DNA of 46,317 bases from Acanthamoeba castellanii str. Neff (GCF_000313135.1 NW_004457434.1:105592-151908); one strand, 5' to 3'; positions 19,833 through 32,005 are shown, numbered from the stretch's first letter. The notes: generated from the letters alone by a model not told the origin. Numbers and translations: made by a program.

Positions 19833-20333
19833 GGCATCGTCATCGCCGTCGCCGCCTGGCACTTCTGGTACTTCGCGCCCTTCACCTACGGCACGGAGAT
19901 CACCACCGAGCAGGCCAACAGGATGGAGTGGCTTCACGCCTGGGGCGCCTAAACCAGCGGCACAACCTTCACCACGCGCCCACACTCCTTCTCCCCCCTC
20001 TCTCTGCCTCTCAATAGCTCTTTTCCCCACCTCCAATCTCCACCTCTGCGCAATGAAGACGAAGAAGAAAGAGGTGAAGGCGAGGAACAAGAAGGACAAG
20101 AAAGAGTCCAGGTCCTCACTTCATCTCTTTTCTCTGAGCATCCCTTCCACCTTCTTCCTGACCCCACACATTTAGAATGTAAAAGCAGAAAATAAACAAA
20201 ATAACAAATAATAATTGAATTATGTGCAAATTAGTAAAAAAAACCATGGACCAACAAGCTTGAAGAGCAACCTGCTGCAACTCCGCATACTCCCAACCAC
20301 ACGCGAAGCAGAGTGCTCCACATTCTTGACTCC
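19833..20333 (+). repeat. Copy 2 of the ~490-bp direct repeat, with partial PMT last exon
   Basis: Repeats 18842-19327 including GIVIAVAAWHFWYFAPFTYG to the PMT stop (19950) and the 3' UTR. The upstream part of the gene is missing. Either an assembly artefact from two haplotypes or a real truncated duplicate; should not be annotated as a second gene. Beyond 20333 the sequence continues into the myosin 5' region. Confidence 0.9.
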
Positions 20334-20422
20334 AATTCCGTGCTCTGGGGCCACGACGCAGCCTGCTCGACTCCTCCACCTTGTGTGGTGTGTACAGACA
20401 TCTATTCAACCAGCAAACAATC

Positions 20423-23400
20423 ATGAGCTCAGAGTGGCAGGAGTTGCAGTCTCTGGACGGCCAGACCTACTACTACAACCCCTCCTCTGGCGAGACCACG
20501 TACGTGCTGCTGCCCACTTTCCTCCCCTTTTTCTCACTCCATCCGTGTGCATTCGCCTCAACTCCTTGAAAGATGTGCCCTCACTTAGTAATCAACACTT
20601 TCCTCCCTGCCTGTCTGGCCAGCTGGGAGAAGCCCGACTTGCTCAAGACCCAGGAGGAGAAGGAGCTCACCACCGTATGCCCCCTCTCTTCCTCTTCCCC
20701 CCTTCATTCCACTTTCCTCTCAAGTCTGGTGCTGGGCTGAGCTCACCCTGGGTGGGTGCTGCGCGCTGGCCGGCCGGGGTGCGCAGGGCAATTGGAAATG
20801 GATACCCCACGACGTCGAGGGCTATGTGGTGGGCCAGACCGTGCGCGAGTACCATGACGGCACCATCTTCGTCAAAACCATGGCCGGCGAGGTGCGGCAC
20901 ATAGCGCGAGTTCTGTGTGCGGTGGTGCGTGTGCGGTGGTGCGTGTGCTGAGCGTAGGGCTCGTATGCAGGAGTATGAGACCAAGGTGCCCGATATCGAC
21001 GCGCTGACGCGAGTCAATCTGGTCGAGCTCAAGAAGCTCACCGACGATCTCGTCAAGCTGGAGACCGTCAACGATCCCTTCATCAATCACAACCTGCGCG
21101 AGAGGTGCAAGATCGACAACATCTACGTACGCTTTCCTCACTACGACACCAACCAACCGACACTCTCACCAACACACACACACACCACACACCACACAAC
21201 GCTCCTATTCACCTGCGCGTGTGCCGTGTGTGTCCTAAATCACAACAGACGTGGGTCGGAGATATCTTGATTTCGATCAACCCCTACCGAACGCTGCCCA
21301 TCTACACGGCCAGCATCATGGACCGGTACCACCACGAGGACAACACCCGACTGCCGCCGCACGTCTTCGCCATCGCGAACGATTGCTACAAGGCCCTGTA
21401 CGCCTCCCCTTTCATCTTTTTAACGCCGACATCGCCAGTCTGACGCTGACGTCGTGCGTGTGTCGTGCGTGCGTCGTGTGTCGTGCGGCAGGTATGATAC
21501 TAAAATGAACCAGTCGGTGATTATCAGCGGAGAGAGCGGTGCCGGTAAGACGGAGGCCACCAAGCTCATCCTGCAGTACCTGGCCGAGGTGGCCGGCAGC
21601 GTGGACGGAGTGGAGCAGCAGGTGCTGCTGGCCAACCCCATTTTGGAGGCCTTCGGCAATGCCAAGACCCTCCGCAACGACAACAGCTCGCGCTTCGTAC
21701 TTTTCCTTCGTTCTTTCCCCTCGTTCGTGCGGTGGACCGCACGCAACGCCTACATGTAGTGGACGCCAGGACTTCTCACACTTTTTCATTTCACAGGGCA
21801 AGTGGATGGAAATCCACTTCGACAACGAGATGAAGATTGCCGGATGTAAGATTGTCAGCTGTACGCCTCCAGTCCCGTGATTGTCTTCTTCGATGTAAAA
21901 CACAAAGGCACCGGTTGGCGGCTCACACGTTCCGAATGCGCGCGCGCGTGTGTGTGCGACGCATCAGATCTCCTGGAGAAGTCGCGGGTGGCGTCGCAGG
22001 CCAAGAACGAGAGGAACTTCCACATCTTCTACCAGCTGCTGGCCGGTGCCGACGAGAAGCTGAAGGAGGAGCTCTACCTCGACCGGCCCGAGAACTTCCT
22101 CTACCTCAACACCACTGGTACGTACCCGCCTCTTGCCCACATCGACATCGCGTTGTAGAAGAGAGCGGAGATCTCACCACTCCCGGTGCACATGTTGACC
22201 AACTACTAGGCTGCATTCAACTCCCTGGCACCGACGACGCCTCCAACTTCCAAGAGACCATCGTACGCGCAAACACGCACATACGAAAGGTGTGAAGCTA
22301 AGCTCACCATTTAATAATACAGGAAGCGATGAAGCAGCTCAACTTCTCCGATGCTGAGAAGAATCAACTGCTGCGCGTGGTGGCCGCTATTCTGCAGCTG
22401 GGCAACATCGTGTTTGGTCCCAACCGCGACGGCTCCGGTTCTGTCGTCACCAACCAGGACGGTACAGCTTCCCCCAATGCACCCCCTCTCATCACTACAA
22501 CGCCAACGTCTCAACTCATCAATCACTCATTATTCTCTCTCGACAGTTCTCGAGTGTGCGGGCTATCTGCTGAGCGTCCCAGCGGTGCGTGCTTTTGTTG
22601 TTGGTCGTGTCGTGTCGTGATCGCAAGCGTGCCATGGATGGCTGGATCGGTGGCTGATGCGCTTTACGTCCCGCCGCAGGATCTGCTCAAGGAGTCCCTG
22701 ACGGCGCGCCAGTTCCAGAGCGCGGGCCGCGCCAGCGCCTATTCGGTCCCGCTCACCGTCCAGCAGGCCAAGGACAACAGGGACGCCCTGTGCCAGACCA
22801 TGTACGGCTCCATGTTCAACTGGATCGTGGCCAAGGTCAACCAGACCCTCTCCGCCCCGCTCGCCGGCAAGAAGACCACCGTCATCGGCGTCCTCGACAT
22901 CTTTGGCTTCGAAATCTTCGAGGTTCGTCTTGTTGTCGTGCGTCTCGTGGTGTGTGTGTCGTGTCGTGTCGTGTGTCGCACGCGACTAATCTGGTACCCT
23001 GCTACGCTCAATAGAAAAACAGCTTTGAGCAGCTGTGCATCAACTTTGCCAACGAGAAGCTGCAGCAGCACTTCAACGCGCACACCTTCAAGAAGGAGGA
23101 AGAGGTCTACCGCAGCGAGGCCATTCAGTTCACTCACGTCGAATTCATCGACAACCAGGTGGTGCTGGACCTCATCGAGAAGAAGCCGAACGGCCTCTTC
23201 ACGATGCTCGACGAGGAGATCATCGTGCCCAAGGGCACCGATCAGACCTTCCTCAAGAAGATCAACGAGGAGCACGGGCGCAACAAGAACGAGCGCTTCA
23301 AGCAGATCCTCACCTCGCCCACCAAGTTCGGCATCCACCACTACGCCGGCGCCGTCGAGTACGAGGTGGACAACTTCCTCGACAAGAACAAGGACACCCT

Positions 23401-26400
23401 CCACGCCACGATCGTCGAGGTATCGCTCAGCTCGGCCGTCGTCTCCACACGAGCTGCAGCATGCGATGCTCACACACTGTGGTGTGTTGTGTGTTGTGTG
23501 TTGTGTGTTGTGTGTTGTGTGTTGTGTGTTGTGTGTTGTGTGTTGTGTGTTGTGTGTTGTGTGTTGTGTGTTCAGCTCATGTCGCTCAGCGAGGTGCCGT
23601 TCATTGCGAGCCTCTTTGCGCCCACCGCGTCGGGTCCCTCTCCCGCCGCCGGAGCTCCTGCCGGTATGCCGCTGCAGAATTGCTCGCATACCGAAGAAAT
23701 TGCTGACATTCCTGGTCTCTTCACGTGTGAAAGGCCGCGGCAGGGGCCGAGGCGCAGCTCCTCCGCCGGTGCCCTCGCGTGGTGGTCCGGGAGGCGCCGC
23801 CGGTGGCGGCAGCGGCCAGTCGCGCAAGGTGAGCTTGGCCAGTCAGTTCAGGGACCAGTTGGGCGCGTTGATGGACACCCTAACGCCACCAGCCCGCACT
23901 ACATTCGCTGCATCAAGCCCAACGATCACAAGCAGCCCGCGGCCGAGGTACTCTTCACGCAACACAACACAACACGTCACTGTTGCACTAATGGCTCTCA
24001 ACTGAATCAATCGTGCGCAGTCCTTCACCGGAGCCAACGTGCTGCGTCAGCTGCGCTACGCCGGCGTGTTCGAGGCCGTCACGATCAGGCGCACGGGTTT
24101 CCCGTACCGCATGAAGCACAGCGACTTCTTCAAGAGGTATCCACTCCCACCATCACCATCACTATCACCGCATATTCCATTGGCGCTGTTTTTGTTTTGT
24201 GTGTCGTGTGTGTCGTGTGAGTTGTGTGTGTTGTGCATTTTGTAGATACTGACATGTGGGTGCGCAGGTACAAGGCGGTGATGATGCACCAAGGCCTCCC
24301 CATTCCGCCCACCAAGAGCGACGCCGACTGGAAGACCGCGTGCGGGTTGGCGCTCAAGGCCGTGGAGAAGGCCGGCAAGACAATGGCCGGCGTCCAGATC
24401 GGTAAAACGATGGTCCTCTATAAAGCCGTCCAGGTACGACACACTGCCCACCACCCCTCACCGTTCGGACAGATCATCGACTCACGCACTCGTTCGTTTC
24501 GACTTTCGTTCGTGCAGCACAAGGAGATGGAGTTGATCAGGAACGTGGCGCTGGAGAAGGCGATCCTCACCGTGCAGCGCTTCACCAGGGGCTGGCATGG
24601 CCGCGTCTACGCTCGGTACGTTCCACCTCTCGTTTGTTGTTTCGTTTCGTTTCGTTTCGTTTCGTTTCGTTTTGGAATAGTTTCCAATCTATTCATTGCG
24701 GTGCAGGCGTCTGCGGGAGGTGCGTAAGAGGCTGAGGGACGCCATTGCGAGCCGCAACCTCGACCGACTGAACGAGGCCATCCGCCACCACGACGCCGAA
24801 GCCGACTTTGAGATCCTGCCCTACTATGGCCAGGCCGTGGAGCTGTACGGTCCCCTTTCATGAATGTTAAATATTAATGTGTTGCTAACATTGATGTGTT
24901 CTTAAATTAAGGCGCAACATTGTGGTTGAAGAAGTGCGCGTGGCTGGCCTTCTGCGCGCGGCCCTGCAGGCGTGCGGCAACAATTACCATCCGTCTCCCG
25001 CGGCGGTTGCCTCGCTCGACGAAGCCGTCTCGGCCGCCCGCAAGATCGACTTCCAGAGCCCCGGTACACTTCTCGTTCTTCTTCGCTGTCTCTTTCGCTC
25101 TTTGCTTCTCTTCCGTTCTTTTTTGTCAGGCTCATTTTATTGGTGGTCGATCACCCAACAACTGTGACGCAGAGGCCACGCAAGCGTATCAGCTCCACAA
25201 GGAGGTGTTCGACCGAATCAACACCAAGAAGGAGCTGGAGCGCGGCACGCTGGAGAGCGACTATAAGGCGCTCGACCACTCCCTCGCCGAGGCCCAGCGC
25301 CTGGGCTTCAACATGAGGTTTGGCCTCACCTCCTTATTAACACTTTGGCGCCTACGCGGTGCCCTTACACCCCGTCGCGTCGTGTGCGTGTCGTGTCTTT
25401 TTTGTCACCAGTGATTCGCTGGTGACCAAGGCGCGCGAAGAGCACCAGCGCATTCAGGAGGAGAAGAAGCATCTGGCCGTGTTGCGTGCCGCCTTGTCGC
25501 TTCCCGACGAAGACCAGGTGGCCGATCTCAGCTACAATTCCTCGCAGCTCAACCCCAAGATCAAGATCCACTCCGACGTACGTCTCCCACCGCACGCACG
25601 GCACGCACGGCACGCACGGCACGCACGACTAACGTTCTTCGTGGGGTTTGGTCGGGGCAGGTGGGTTCGATGGGACTGGTGACCAAGCAGCCCGGAGCGG
25701 ACGAGGATCTGGCCAACGCGCTCCGACAGGCGCAGTCGTTCGGGTGCAAGACCGCCGACGGTCGTCGCCTGCTGGTGTCCGCCCAAGTGGTCACTCAGCT
25801 GCGCCAGGCCATCGCGCGCGATGACTGGGACGGCGTCGAGAAGGTCCTGTTGGCCAACAAGATGGGCGACTCCGAGGAGCTCATCAAAACGGTACTCCAG
25901 ACCACCGTCCGATCCTGCGCGTGCACGCTCATTTATTTTTTATATTGTACTGACCAATGGTCACTTGCTGCAGGTGGAGATGTCTGCGGCCCACGATCAG
26001 CTCGTGTTGCGGGCCAAGAAGGCCGAAGTCGAGGAAGCGCTCAATGCCGCCGCTCACGCCTTCGACCACCACGGCCTGCAGCTCGCGCTCGGTACACGAC
26101 CATCTTTTGCTTTTCAAACTATTGCTATCTTTTTTCGTTCGTTCGTGTGACTAATCCAACGAGCGTCGTCGTCTTGGTCGTTGACCTTGTCTCGGTGCAG
26201 ACAAGGCGAACAGCTTGAAGATGGAGGTGGCCTACTACCAGAAGCTGCACGACGACATCGTGGCCACGCAGCAGGCCATCGCGGACGGACTCTACCAGGT
26301 CGACGAGCAGCTGCTCAACTACGCCATCGACCTGGGCGACGCCATCAACTACAAGCTCGACGACTACTACCAGGCCGTGGACCTGCGCGACCGTCTGCAC

Positions 26401-27559
26401 GCGGTCCAGCAGGAGACGCTGCATCAGCTCGACGTCATGCCCGACGTCGAGCTGATGCAGGAGCTCATCGGCCGAGCCGGGCAGGTAGGTCTCCATACGC
26501 CCGAGTTCAACGAGCTGTGCAACTACGCCGACCTGGAGAAGGAGGCCCTCGCCAAGGCCCAGCTCAAGTCGGCCATCAGGCGGAAGGACAACGACCGCGT
26601 CATCCAACTCAACATCCGGCTCAAGGGTATGCTTTTAGCTCCGAAGCGGTTTTCCTCTATTCGCATTCGCGACACTGATCTTTAGCTCCTATGTCATATC
26701 TCGCGCCCTGGATACAGAGATCTTCTTCACCATGTTCGGCAACTCGTTCGTGCTGTCCCAGTGGCAGAAGGTCAAAACGCCCAACGAGTTCTCCAAGGGC
26801 AAGCTCTTCGGCAAGGAGAAGGTCCGCACCTCCATGTTCGTATGGAGCAAGGTACCTTTTGACTCGCACGCACGCACCGCCGCACACACCTGCGCACGCA
26901 CCATCGCACGCGCGCGCATAATTTTGTACGAGAGTGCTAATGATGGTATTTTGCATCGTGCCTCGCAGCAAGCGATTCACACGTCGATGACCAAGATTGA
27001 CGTCCTGCTCAGCAAGCCCGCAGTCCTGTGCTTCAAGAACATCCTGGGCTACATGGGTGACAAGGTCATGCAGTACCCGTCCATGCTGGGTCGCGAGATC
27101 GTCGAGAAGGCGATCCAAGAGCCCGAGCTCCGCGACGAAGTCTACGTGCAGCTCATCAAGCAGACCACCAGCAACCCCAACCCGTACTCTCCCCCCTAGC
27201 ACCCACACCTGCGACAAGGCCCAACGTTGCGGCTGACCACGAGACTTGATGTCGTGCGCCGCACGCAGGGAGAGCGAAGCCAAGGGCTGGAAGCTGTTCG
27301 ACCTGTGCCTGTCGTCGTTCCCGCCGTCGCCCGAATTCGAGAACTACCTCGAAATCCACCTCCGAAACCTCAACCCCTCGCCCACCAACCCCTACCGCGA
27401 GAAGCTGCACAAGATCGTCTACAGGTGCGTTCCCCCCACCACCACACCTCGTTGTCGTCAGCTCGTTGAGCGCTCACCGTTTCGTTTGTGGCTTTCTTTC
27501 GAACTCGATCGTGCAGTGGTGCTGTAAGCGTTCCTCCCGCCGCGCAGGCCTTCGAGTGA
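20423..27559 (+). CDS. WW-MyTH4 unconventional myosin (class IV-like)
   Basis: Actin-based motor. In order: WW domain ([20 protein letters not shown], then TTWEKPDLL), an SH3-like piece ([13 protein letters not shown]), motor domain with [18 protein letters not shown]-loop [12 protein letters not shown], switch [42 protein letters not shown], switch [43 protein letters not shown] and [18 protein letters not shown]. The neck has one IQ-like motif ([17 protein letters not shown]), followed by helical tail segments and a C-terminal MyTH4 domain ([67 protein letters not shown]). This architecture is known from Acanthamoeba class IV myosin. The TEDS-rule residue is Ser ([10 protein letters not shown], codon 22735-22737), in a basic-x-Ser-x-Tyr context. 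About twenty introns. Oddity: one base is missing at about 23881 between LMDTL and [10 protein letters not shown], breaking the frame in an essential region; probably a sequencing error. Ends [10 protein letters not shown]. Confidence 0.93.
23481..23572. repeat. Period-7 (TGTGTTG)n satellite in a myosin intron
   Basis: About thirteen uninterrupted copies of a 7-base unit between exon end VEI (23420) and the acceptor before LMSLSEVPF. Period 7 is out of phase with codons, which fits an intron. It gives spurious Cys/Val-rich frames. Confidence 0.95.
24640..24670. repeat. (TTTCG)n repeat in a myosin intron
   Basis: Six tandem TTTCG units in the intron that splits the IQ-motif region from [11 protein letters not shown]. 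Confidence 0.9.
25591..25628. repeat. Period-9 (GCACGCACG)n repeat in a myosin intron
   Basis: Four copies of a 9-base GC-rich unit in the intron preceding [12 protein letters not shown]. Confidence 0.85.
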
Positions 27560-27638
27560 GCCTGCGTGTACAGCCACATTAAACATACAATTTATTTATT
27601 TGTTTTTTGCTATTTATTTGGCCTTTGTGAGGTAAGCG

Positions 27639-28619
27639 ATGGACGAGGAGCATGAGGTACTGACGGACACTGGAGAAGAAGAACTGCCGTCGTACTATGA
27701 GCGCGGGGTGCCGTTCCTACCGTGTGCGGACGCGCACCCCAAGGTGTCGTGCCTGGGGAAGGCCCTCTTTGATGCGCGGGTCATTGCTCGCTACGGCCTG
27801 GGCCTCAACCTGCCCTTTCATGCCCTCTCGGCCATCTTCCCACTCCTCCTTGCCACCTACCGGCGCCGCACTTGGCCCTCTCCACGGTACCCCCCTTTGA
27901 TGATTAATCTTTGATGATTAATCTCTTTTCATTGATTAAATTATTTATTATTTATTTTTTAAAAATAATTTAATCAATTGCTTCTTCTGACATTGATCTC
28001 CGCGTGCACCACACATGCAGGGACTGGGTGGTTGCAGCGAAGAAGACAGCACGCAACACGATGTGGTCGACGCTCTTCTTTTGTTCGTTTGGTTTCTTCT
28101 TCAGCGCCCTCTACTGCCTTCTACGAAACCTTCGCAAGGCACCACACCCTCCCCTATCGCCTCACCACGTTCGAGCTCTTACCAGGTTCAACCTGCTCGT
28201 CGTGGACGGGTCCACATCAATACAACAGAAGGACGATGACTGGTCTCCATTCCTGTCGGGGCTGCTCAGCGGCTCGGCCATGCTGTGCGAGCAGGACGAG
28301 CGGCGTACCGAGCTGCTCTCCTTCGCCATGCCCCGGTTTGCCGAAGTGGTGTGGGGCCTCGCGGAGAAGCGCGGCTACGTCCGCACCATCCCCTACGGCG
28401 CGCCTCTCCTCTTTGCCCTCGCCCTGGTGCGCGCGCTCTCTCTCTCCCCAGCACAAACTCTCCCAGACCTTGACAACTCTCGCTCCCGCAATCACTGCCT
28501 CCACTCCGCACACTCATGTGTGTGACTCACAGGGAGTGGTGATGCGCGCGTATCGCCGAGAGCCTCGGAGCCTGAAGCCAGTCTATCGCACTTTCATCAA
28601 GCACGCGTTCATGCTCTGA
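27639..28619 (+). CDS. TMEM135-like membrane protein
   Basis: Membrane protein similar to the C-terminal part of TMEM135, which in animals acts on mitochondria and peroxisomes. Three exons (27639-27886, 28021-28426, 28533-28619) give 246 residues in frame. Features: acidic start (MDEEHEVLTDTGEEELPSYY), HPKVSCLGKALFDARVIARY, a hydrophobic stretch LPFHALSAIFPLLLATYRRR, basic AAKKTARNTMWSTLFFCSFG with a membrane helix, then LLSGSAMLCEQDERRTELLS, FAMPRFAEVVWGLAEKRGYV and PLLFALALGVVMRAYRREP, ending SLKPVYRTFIKHAFML. The EQxERRxEL and MPRxxEVVW blocks are what identify the family. It is shorter than animal TMEM135 (about 458), which has a duplicated N-terminal half. It starts only 79 bp after the myosin stop on the same strand. 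The role in the amoeba is not known. Confidence 0.75.
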
Positions 28620-28902
28620 TTGCCCGTGCGGTGCACGGTGCAGACCAGGATCGCTCTCGATCGCGATCGCTGCACTCATACGACCGCGCATCCATCCGTG
28701 ATGAGGGCGGTCTCTTGCACGGAGCTACAACAGAGCCTCGCCACGGGTGGAGGCACGTCGAGCACGAACGGAAGGCTCTCTGCCTCATTGACCGGAGCTT
28801 CGAACGATCATCGCGGTATTGGATTGGCGAGATTTGCATGAAAATCGAGCGGAAAGTCAGGCAATCAATTAAAGAAAAAACAATGGGCCACGCAGGCAAA
28901 CG

Positions 28903-30496
28903 ATGGAGACGACGATGTACAAGAAGAGGAAGGAGAGAGATGAAGAGGCAAAGGAGGAGGGTGCTGGCACGATGACCGATCCAGTGCCCAGCAAGGAGAC
29001 CGCTCCAAGCAAGAAGCCTCGCGGCAGCGTACGAGAGGAGGGGGACGACATGCTGCTGCTCCTCGCCAAGACCCGCGTTGAAGAGCTCGCCCCCACCCAG
29101 AAAGGTCGACCTCACCTCCTCTCTTCTTTTTGCCTGCGCTCTTTAAAAAGCACTTTATTTTATCTTAATAATGTGGGCGGCAGTGTTGTCGGTGGTGAAG
29201 GAGGAGACCTTGCCCGAGGCATTCAAGCTGTTGGTCGAGCACAACATCCTCGCTGCGCCGGTGCTGGGCAAGGCGCGCCACTTCCTCGGCTTCGTCGACA
29301 TGCTCGACTTTGCCCAGTTCATTATAACCGAGGTACTCTCGCCTTCATCGCTCGAGCCCTGTTGACTTGGCGCCTAAACTCGACAACAACGATGCCCCGA
29401 CTCCAGTTCGGCGACAAGTCCATCCAAAGCATGGAGGACGTGCAGGGCTTGATGCGCAACCTGGACAAATGGAACTCGGCCAAAGTCAGCGACATCATGC
29501 GTACGGCCTAGCTTATGATGGGTGGTTTGGTGATGAAGTAGCCAATTGAGCGCATGACACCACTGCAGGGTCATCGCGCGGCAAGGCCGAAGTGGTGGCC
29601 AAGGGCTACTCGCTGCTTCACGCCGCCGAGATTCTGGCGTGGTCGGGAGCCCACAGGTGCCCGGTGGCAGACAGCAGCGGCCACATCTGCCACATCGTCA
29701 CGCAGTCGATGCTCATCGACTTTGTGTGGCACCACATCGACGCCCTCGGCGAGAAGCGCCACACGCGGGTCGACCAGCTCCGGCTCTCGCCAGGCACGGT
29801 CGTTTCAGTCGACGCCAATGTGAGAACCCTCAGCGCTCTGTCCGTCATGATCGAGAAGGTGTGTACTCTCGTCCCAACCACCGATAACTGTGTTGTGTGC
29901 GTGTGTGTCGTGTGTGTCGTGTGTGTCGTGTGTGTCGAGTGTGCCGTGTCGTAGTTGTGTGGTGCAAGTTGGCGAAATGATGCGTTGGGGGGAATGCTGG
30001 ATCAGGGCGTGACAGGGCTGCCGGTGGTGAACGAGGAGGGCGCCGTGGTCGACAACATCTCGACCCGTGATCTGAGGGTACTCCAGCACCAGCTTGGTGC
30101 GGTGGTCAGGACCGCGGGACTGATCGATGGTCGTTTGTTGCGCGCAGGGAATCAAGTACGACGCCAAAATGCTCTGGCGGTTGTGGGAATCGGTGGCGTT
30201 CTTCAAACGTAGGATTGTGGAGGGCGATCAAAAGGTACACGAAGAGAACTCCGCCCCACAAGAGCGACGCATGTGCGATTCTCTGCCTGTCGTTAACAAC
30301 AACAACACACAAAAACGTTTTGCAGGCTCCGACCGACGTCGTGTACGTGCTGAATTCGGACACGCTCGAGACGGTGGTGCAAAAGATGGCCGACCATCAC
30401 ATCCACCGCGTGTTCGTTGTGGATGACGAGCTGCACAAGCGACCCGTCCGTGTGCTCTCCCAGTGCGACATCCTCCAAAACGTGCTTCGGACCTAA
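28903..30496 (+). CDS. Four-CBS-domain protein (AMPK gamma / SNF4-like or CBSX type)
   Basis: CBS pairs bind adenine nucleotides and regulate partner proteins. The reading is METTMYKKRKERDEEAKEEG, then after an intron CBS1 (SVVKEETLPEAFKLLVEHNI, LAAPVLGKARHFLGFVDMLD), a connecting piece (FGDKSIQSMEDVQGLMRNLD, KVSDIMRSSRGKAEVVAKGY) with CBS2 (SLLHAAEILAWSGAHRCPVA, HIVTQSMLIDFV), CBS3 (VVSVDANVRTLSALSVMIEK, GVTGLPVVNEEGAVVDNIST with RDLR), and CBS4 (DVVYVLNSDTLETVVQKMAD, HHIHRVFVVDDELHKRPVRV with LSQCDIL). Seven exons splice in frame. The arrangement of two pairs is that of AMPK gamma, but the key Asp residues and the linker differ, and plant-type CBSX proteins look equally close, so the partner kinase is not assigned. 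The intron at 29859-29954 carries a GTGTGTC repeat. Confidence 0.85.
29900..29938. repeat. Period-8 (TGTGTGTC-G) repeat in a CBS-gene intron
   Basis: Five tandem units of an 8-base GT-rich motif just downstream of the donor at 29859. Confidence 0.85.
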
Positions 30497-30770
30497 AACT
30501 CTGCACCCTGTCGGCCTTGCTCAACGAACATCAAACCCTAGCCCTGTTCGATGCGAACACGAGAAACTGTGGTCTGTTGGCCAAATTTCAATCCATGCAA
30601 CAGCAGAATTAAGGTTTATGGGGTCTGGAAGTTAACCGGGTCCACAACGGCGCGTTGGGTCGGGGCCAATTGCCATGCTTCCCGCCAACAGGTGTGTGGC
30701 TCGGCGCCAGCGTTGTTGGTTCCTCCCCGAACGCACTCGAGGACACAAACAACACCACCGGCAGTTAGGC

Positions 30771-31899
30771 ATGTCGCGTCTCGCTGCCCGAACCGCGCAC
30801 AACAAGAACAACAACAAGAAGGAGTCCTCTCTCGCCGACTCCAAGCCCGCGCTTGAGAAGGGCGTCTCCGTTGAGGAGGTCTTCAAATGGTACCTTTGCT
30901 CTTCTCCACTTTGTCACAATGGATTGAATCAAGAGCCGCGCGCTCATCGGGGCGAGCGGAATGAGTGCAGGTACATTGTGACGGAGCTGCGCGACTTCTT
31001 GCGCAAGAACGGCCTCCCGGTGTCAGGCCGAAAGGCCGACCTCGTTGAGCGCGTCGTCGGCCACCTCCACTCCGGCTCGCGCGGCTCCTCGTCGAGCAAC
31101 GACGAGTCGAGCGAAGACGAAGAAAAGAGCGAAAGCGAAAGCGAAAGCGAAGGCGAAGGTACGCACCCCATGGGTGCACGATACTCGGTGGTGCGCATCT
31201 GAAGCGCCACGTCAACAAACTACAGAGTCGAACGACGAAGATGAGGCCAGCGAGGGCGACGAAGACGAGGAGGAAGAGGACCGGGGCGATGCCTACGTTG
31301 AGAAGGTAGGATTCGAGAGGACTCTGCAGCAGATCGCCAAGGCGGCCGGGTTCGAGCCCGAGCCGCTGCTCATGCTCGACATCAGCCAGTTCGAAACAAA
31401 GCTTCAGGCCAGGGTCATCTTCTCCTTCTTCATCTGCACACTCCGCCACCACCACACAGGCACATGGGTTTCCAATGCTGACGTCATCATCGTTGTTGTC
31501 ACCTCTCTGCAGCTGGGAAGCTACGCCCGCCTGCCCGACGAGCTGTGGCAGCTGTACCGCTTCTCCAATGGGTTCTGCTGGGGCGAGAAGGACCTCCAGG
31601 TGTTTCCGCTCGCCGTCAGCTGTCGCGAAGACATCTTCGGGGCGGATGAGGAGGACACGGACCTGCGCCGCGACTACTCGCCCTACCACCACCCGGCCTG
31701 GATCCCGTTCGCCTGCCGTGGTGAGTATGACCACTTCCTGATCAACGTCAACGCCGAGTCGGAGAGCTACGGCCAGGTGAAGAGCTGGTCGGACATGGAC
31801 GCCTACGCCAAGTTCGTGGCTCCCTCGGTCCAGTCCCTGCTCACCAGGCTCCTGAAGGGCGCACCGCAGCGCCGGCGCAAGGGCAGGCGACGACGCTGA
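30771..31899 (+). CDS. SAP-domain and SMI1/KNR4 (SUKH) domain protein
   Basis: Four exons, start at 30771 (MSRLAARTAHNKNNNKKESS). A SAP motif, which binds DNA, lies in exon 2 (YIVTELRDFLRKNGLPVSGR, KADLVERVVGHL), followed by an acidic Ser/Glu/Asp run (SSEDEEKSESESESEGE and DEDEASEGDEDEEEEDRGD). The C-terminal half has the SMI1/KNR4 pattern: FERTLQQIAKAAGFEPEPLL, ARLPDELWQLYRFSNGFCWG, LQVFPLAVSCREDIFGAD, AWIPFACRGEYDHFLINVNA, YGQVKSWSDMDAYAKFVAPS with VQSLLTRLL, and a basic end (RRRKGRRRR). In yeast Smi1/Knr4 coordinates cell-wall signalling; in bacteria the same SUKH fold is used as an immunity protein against toxins. A SAP domain in front would place it on chromatin. The SAP call is strong, the SUKH call moderate. 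Location in the nucleus is inferred. Confidence 0.78.
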
Positions 31900-32005
31900 C
31901 CAGGCGCCTGTGTGCGCGTGTGCGTGTGCGGTTCCTTGGCGGAACCGACTGCAAAAATGAGAGATTGGAAGACTTCGTGTCGGGTAGCATGTGCTCCTTC
32001 GTTCA

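Noticed and set aside
19833..19950. A second PMT gene after the gap
   Set aside because: Only the last part of the final exon is present and it duplicates 18842-18961; most likely an assembly artefact.
23481..23572. Tandem repeat array that could suggest CRISPR or telomere-like sequence
   Set aside because: It is a pure period-7 microsatellite without spacers, inside a myosin intron.
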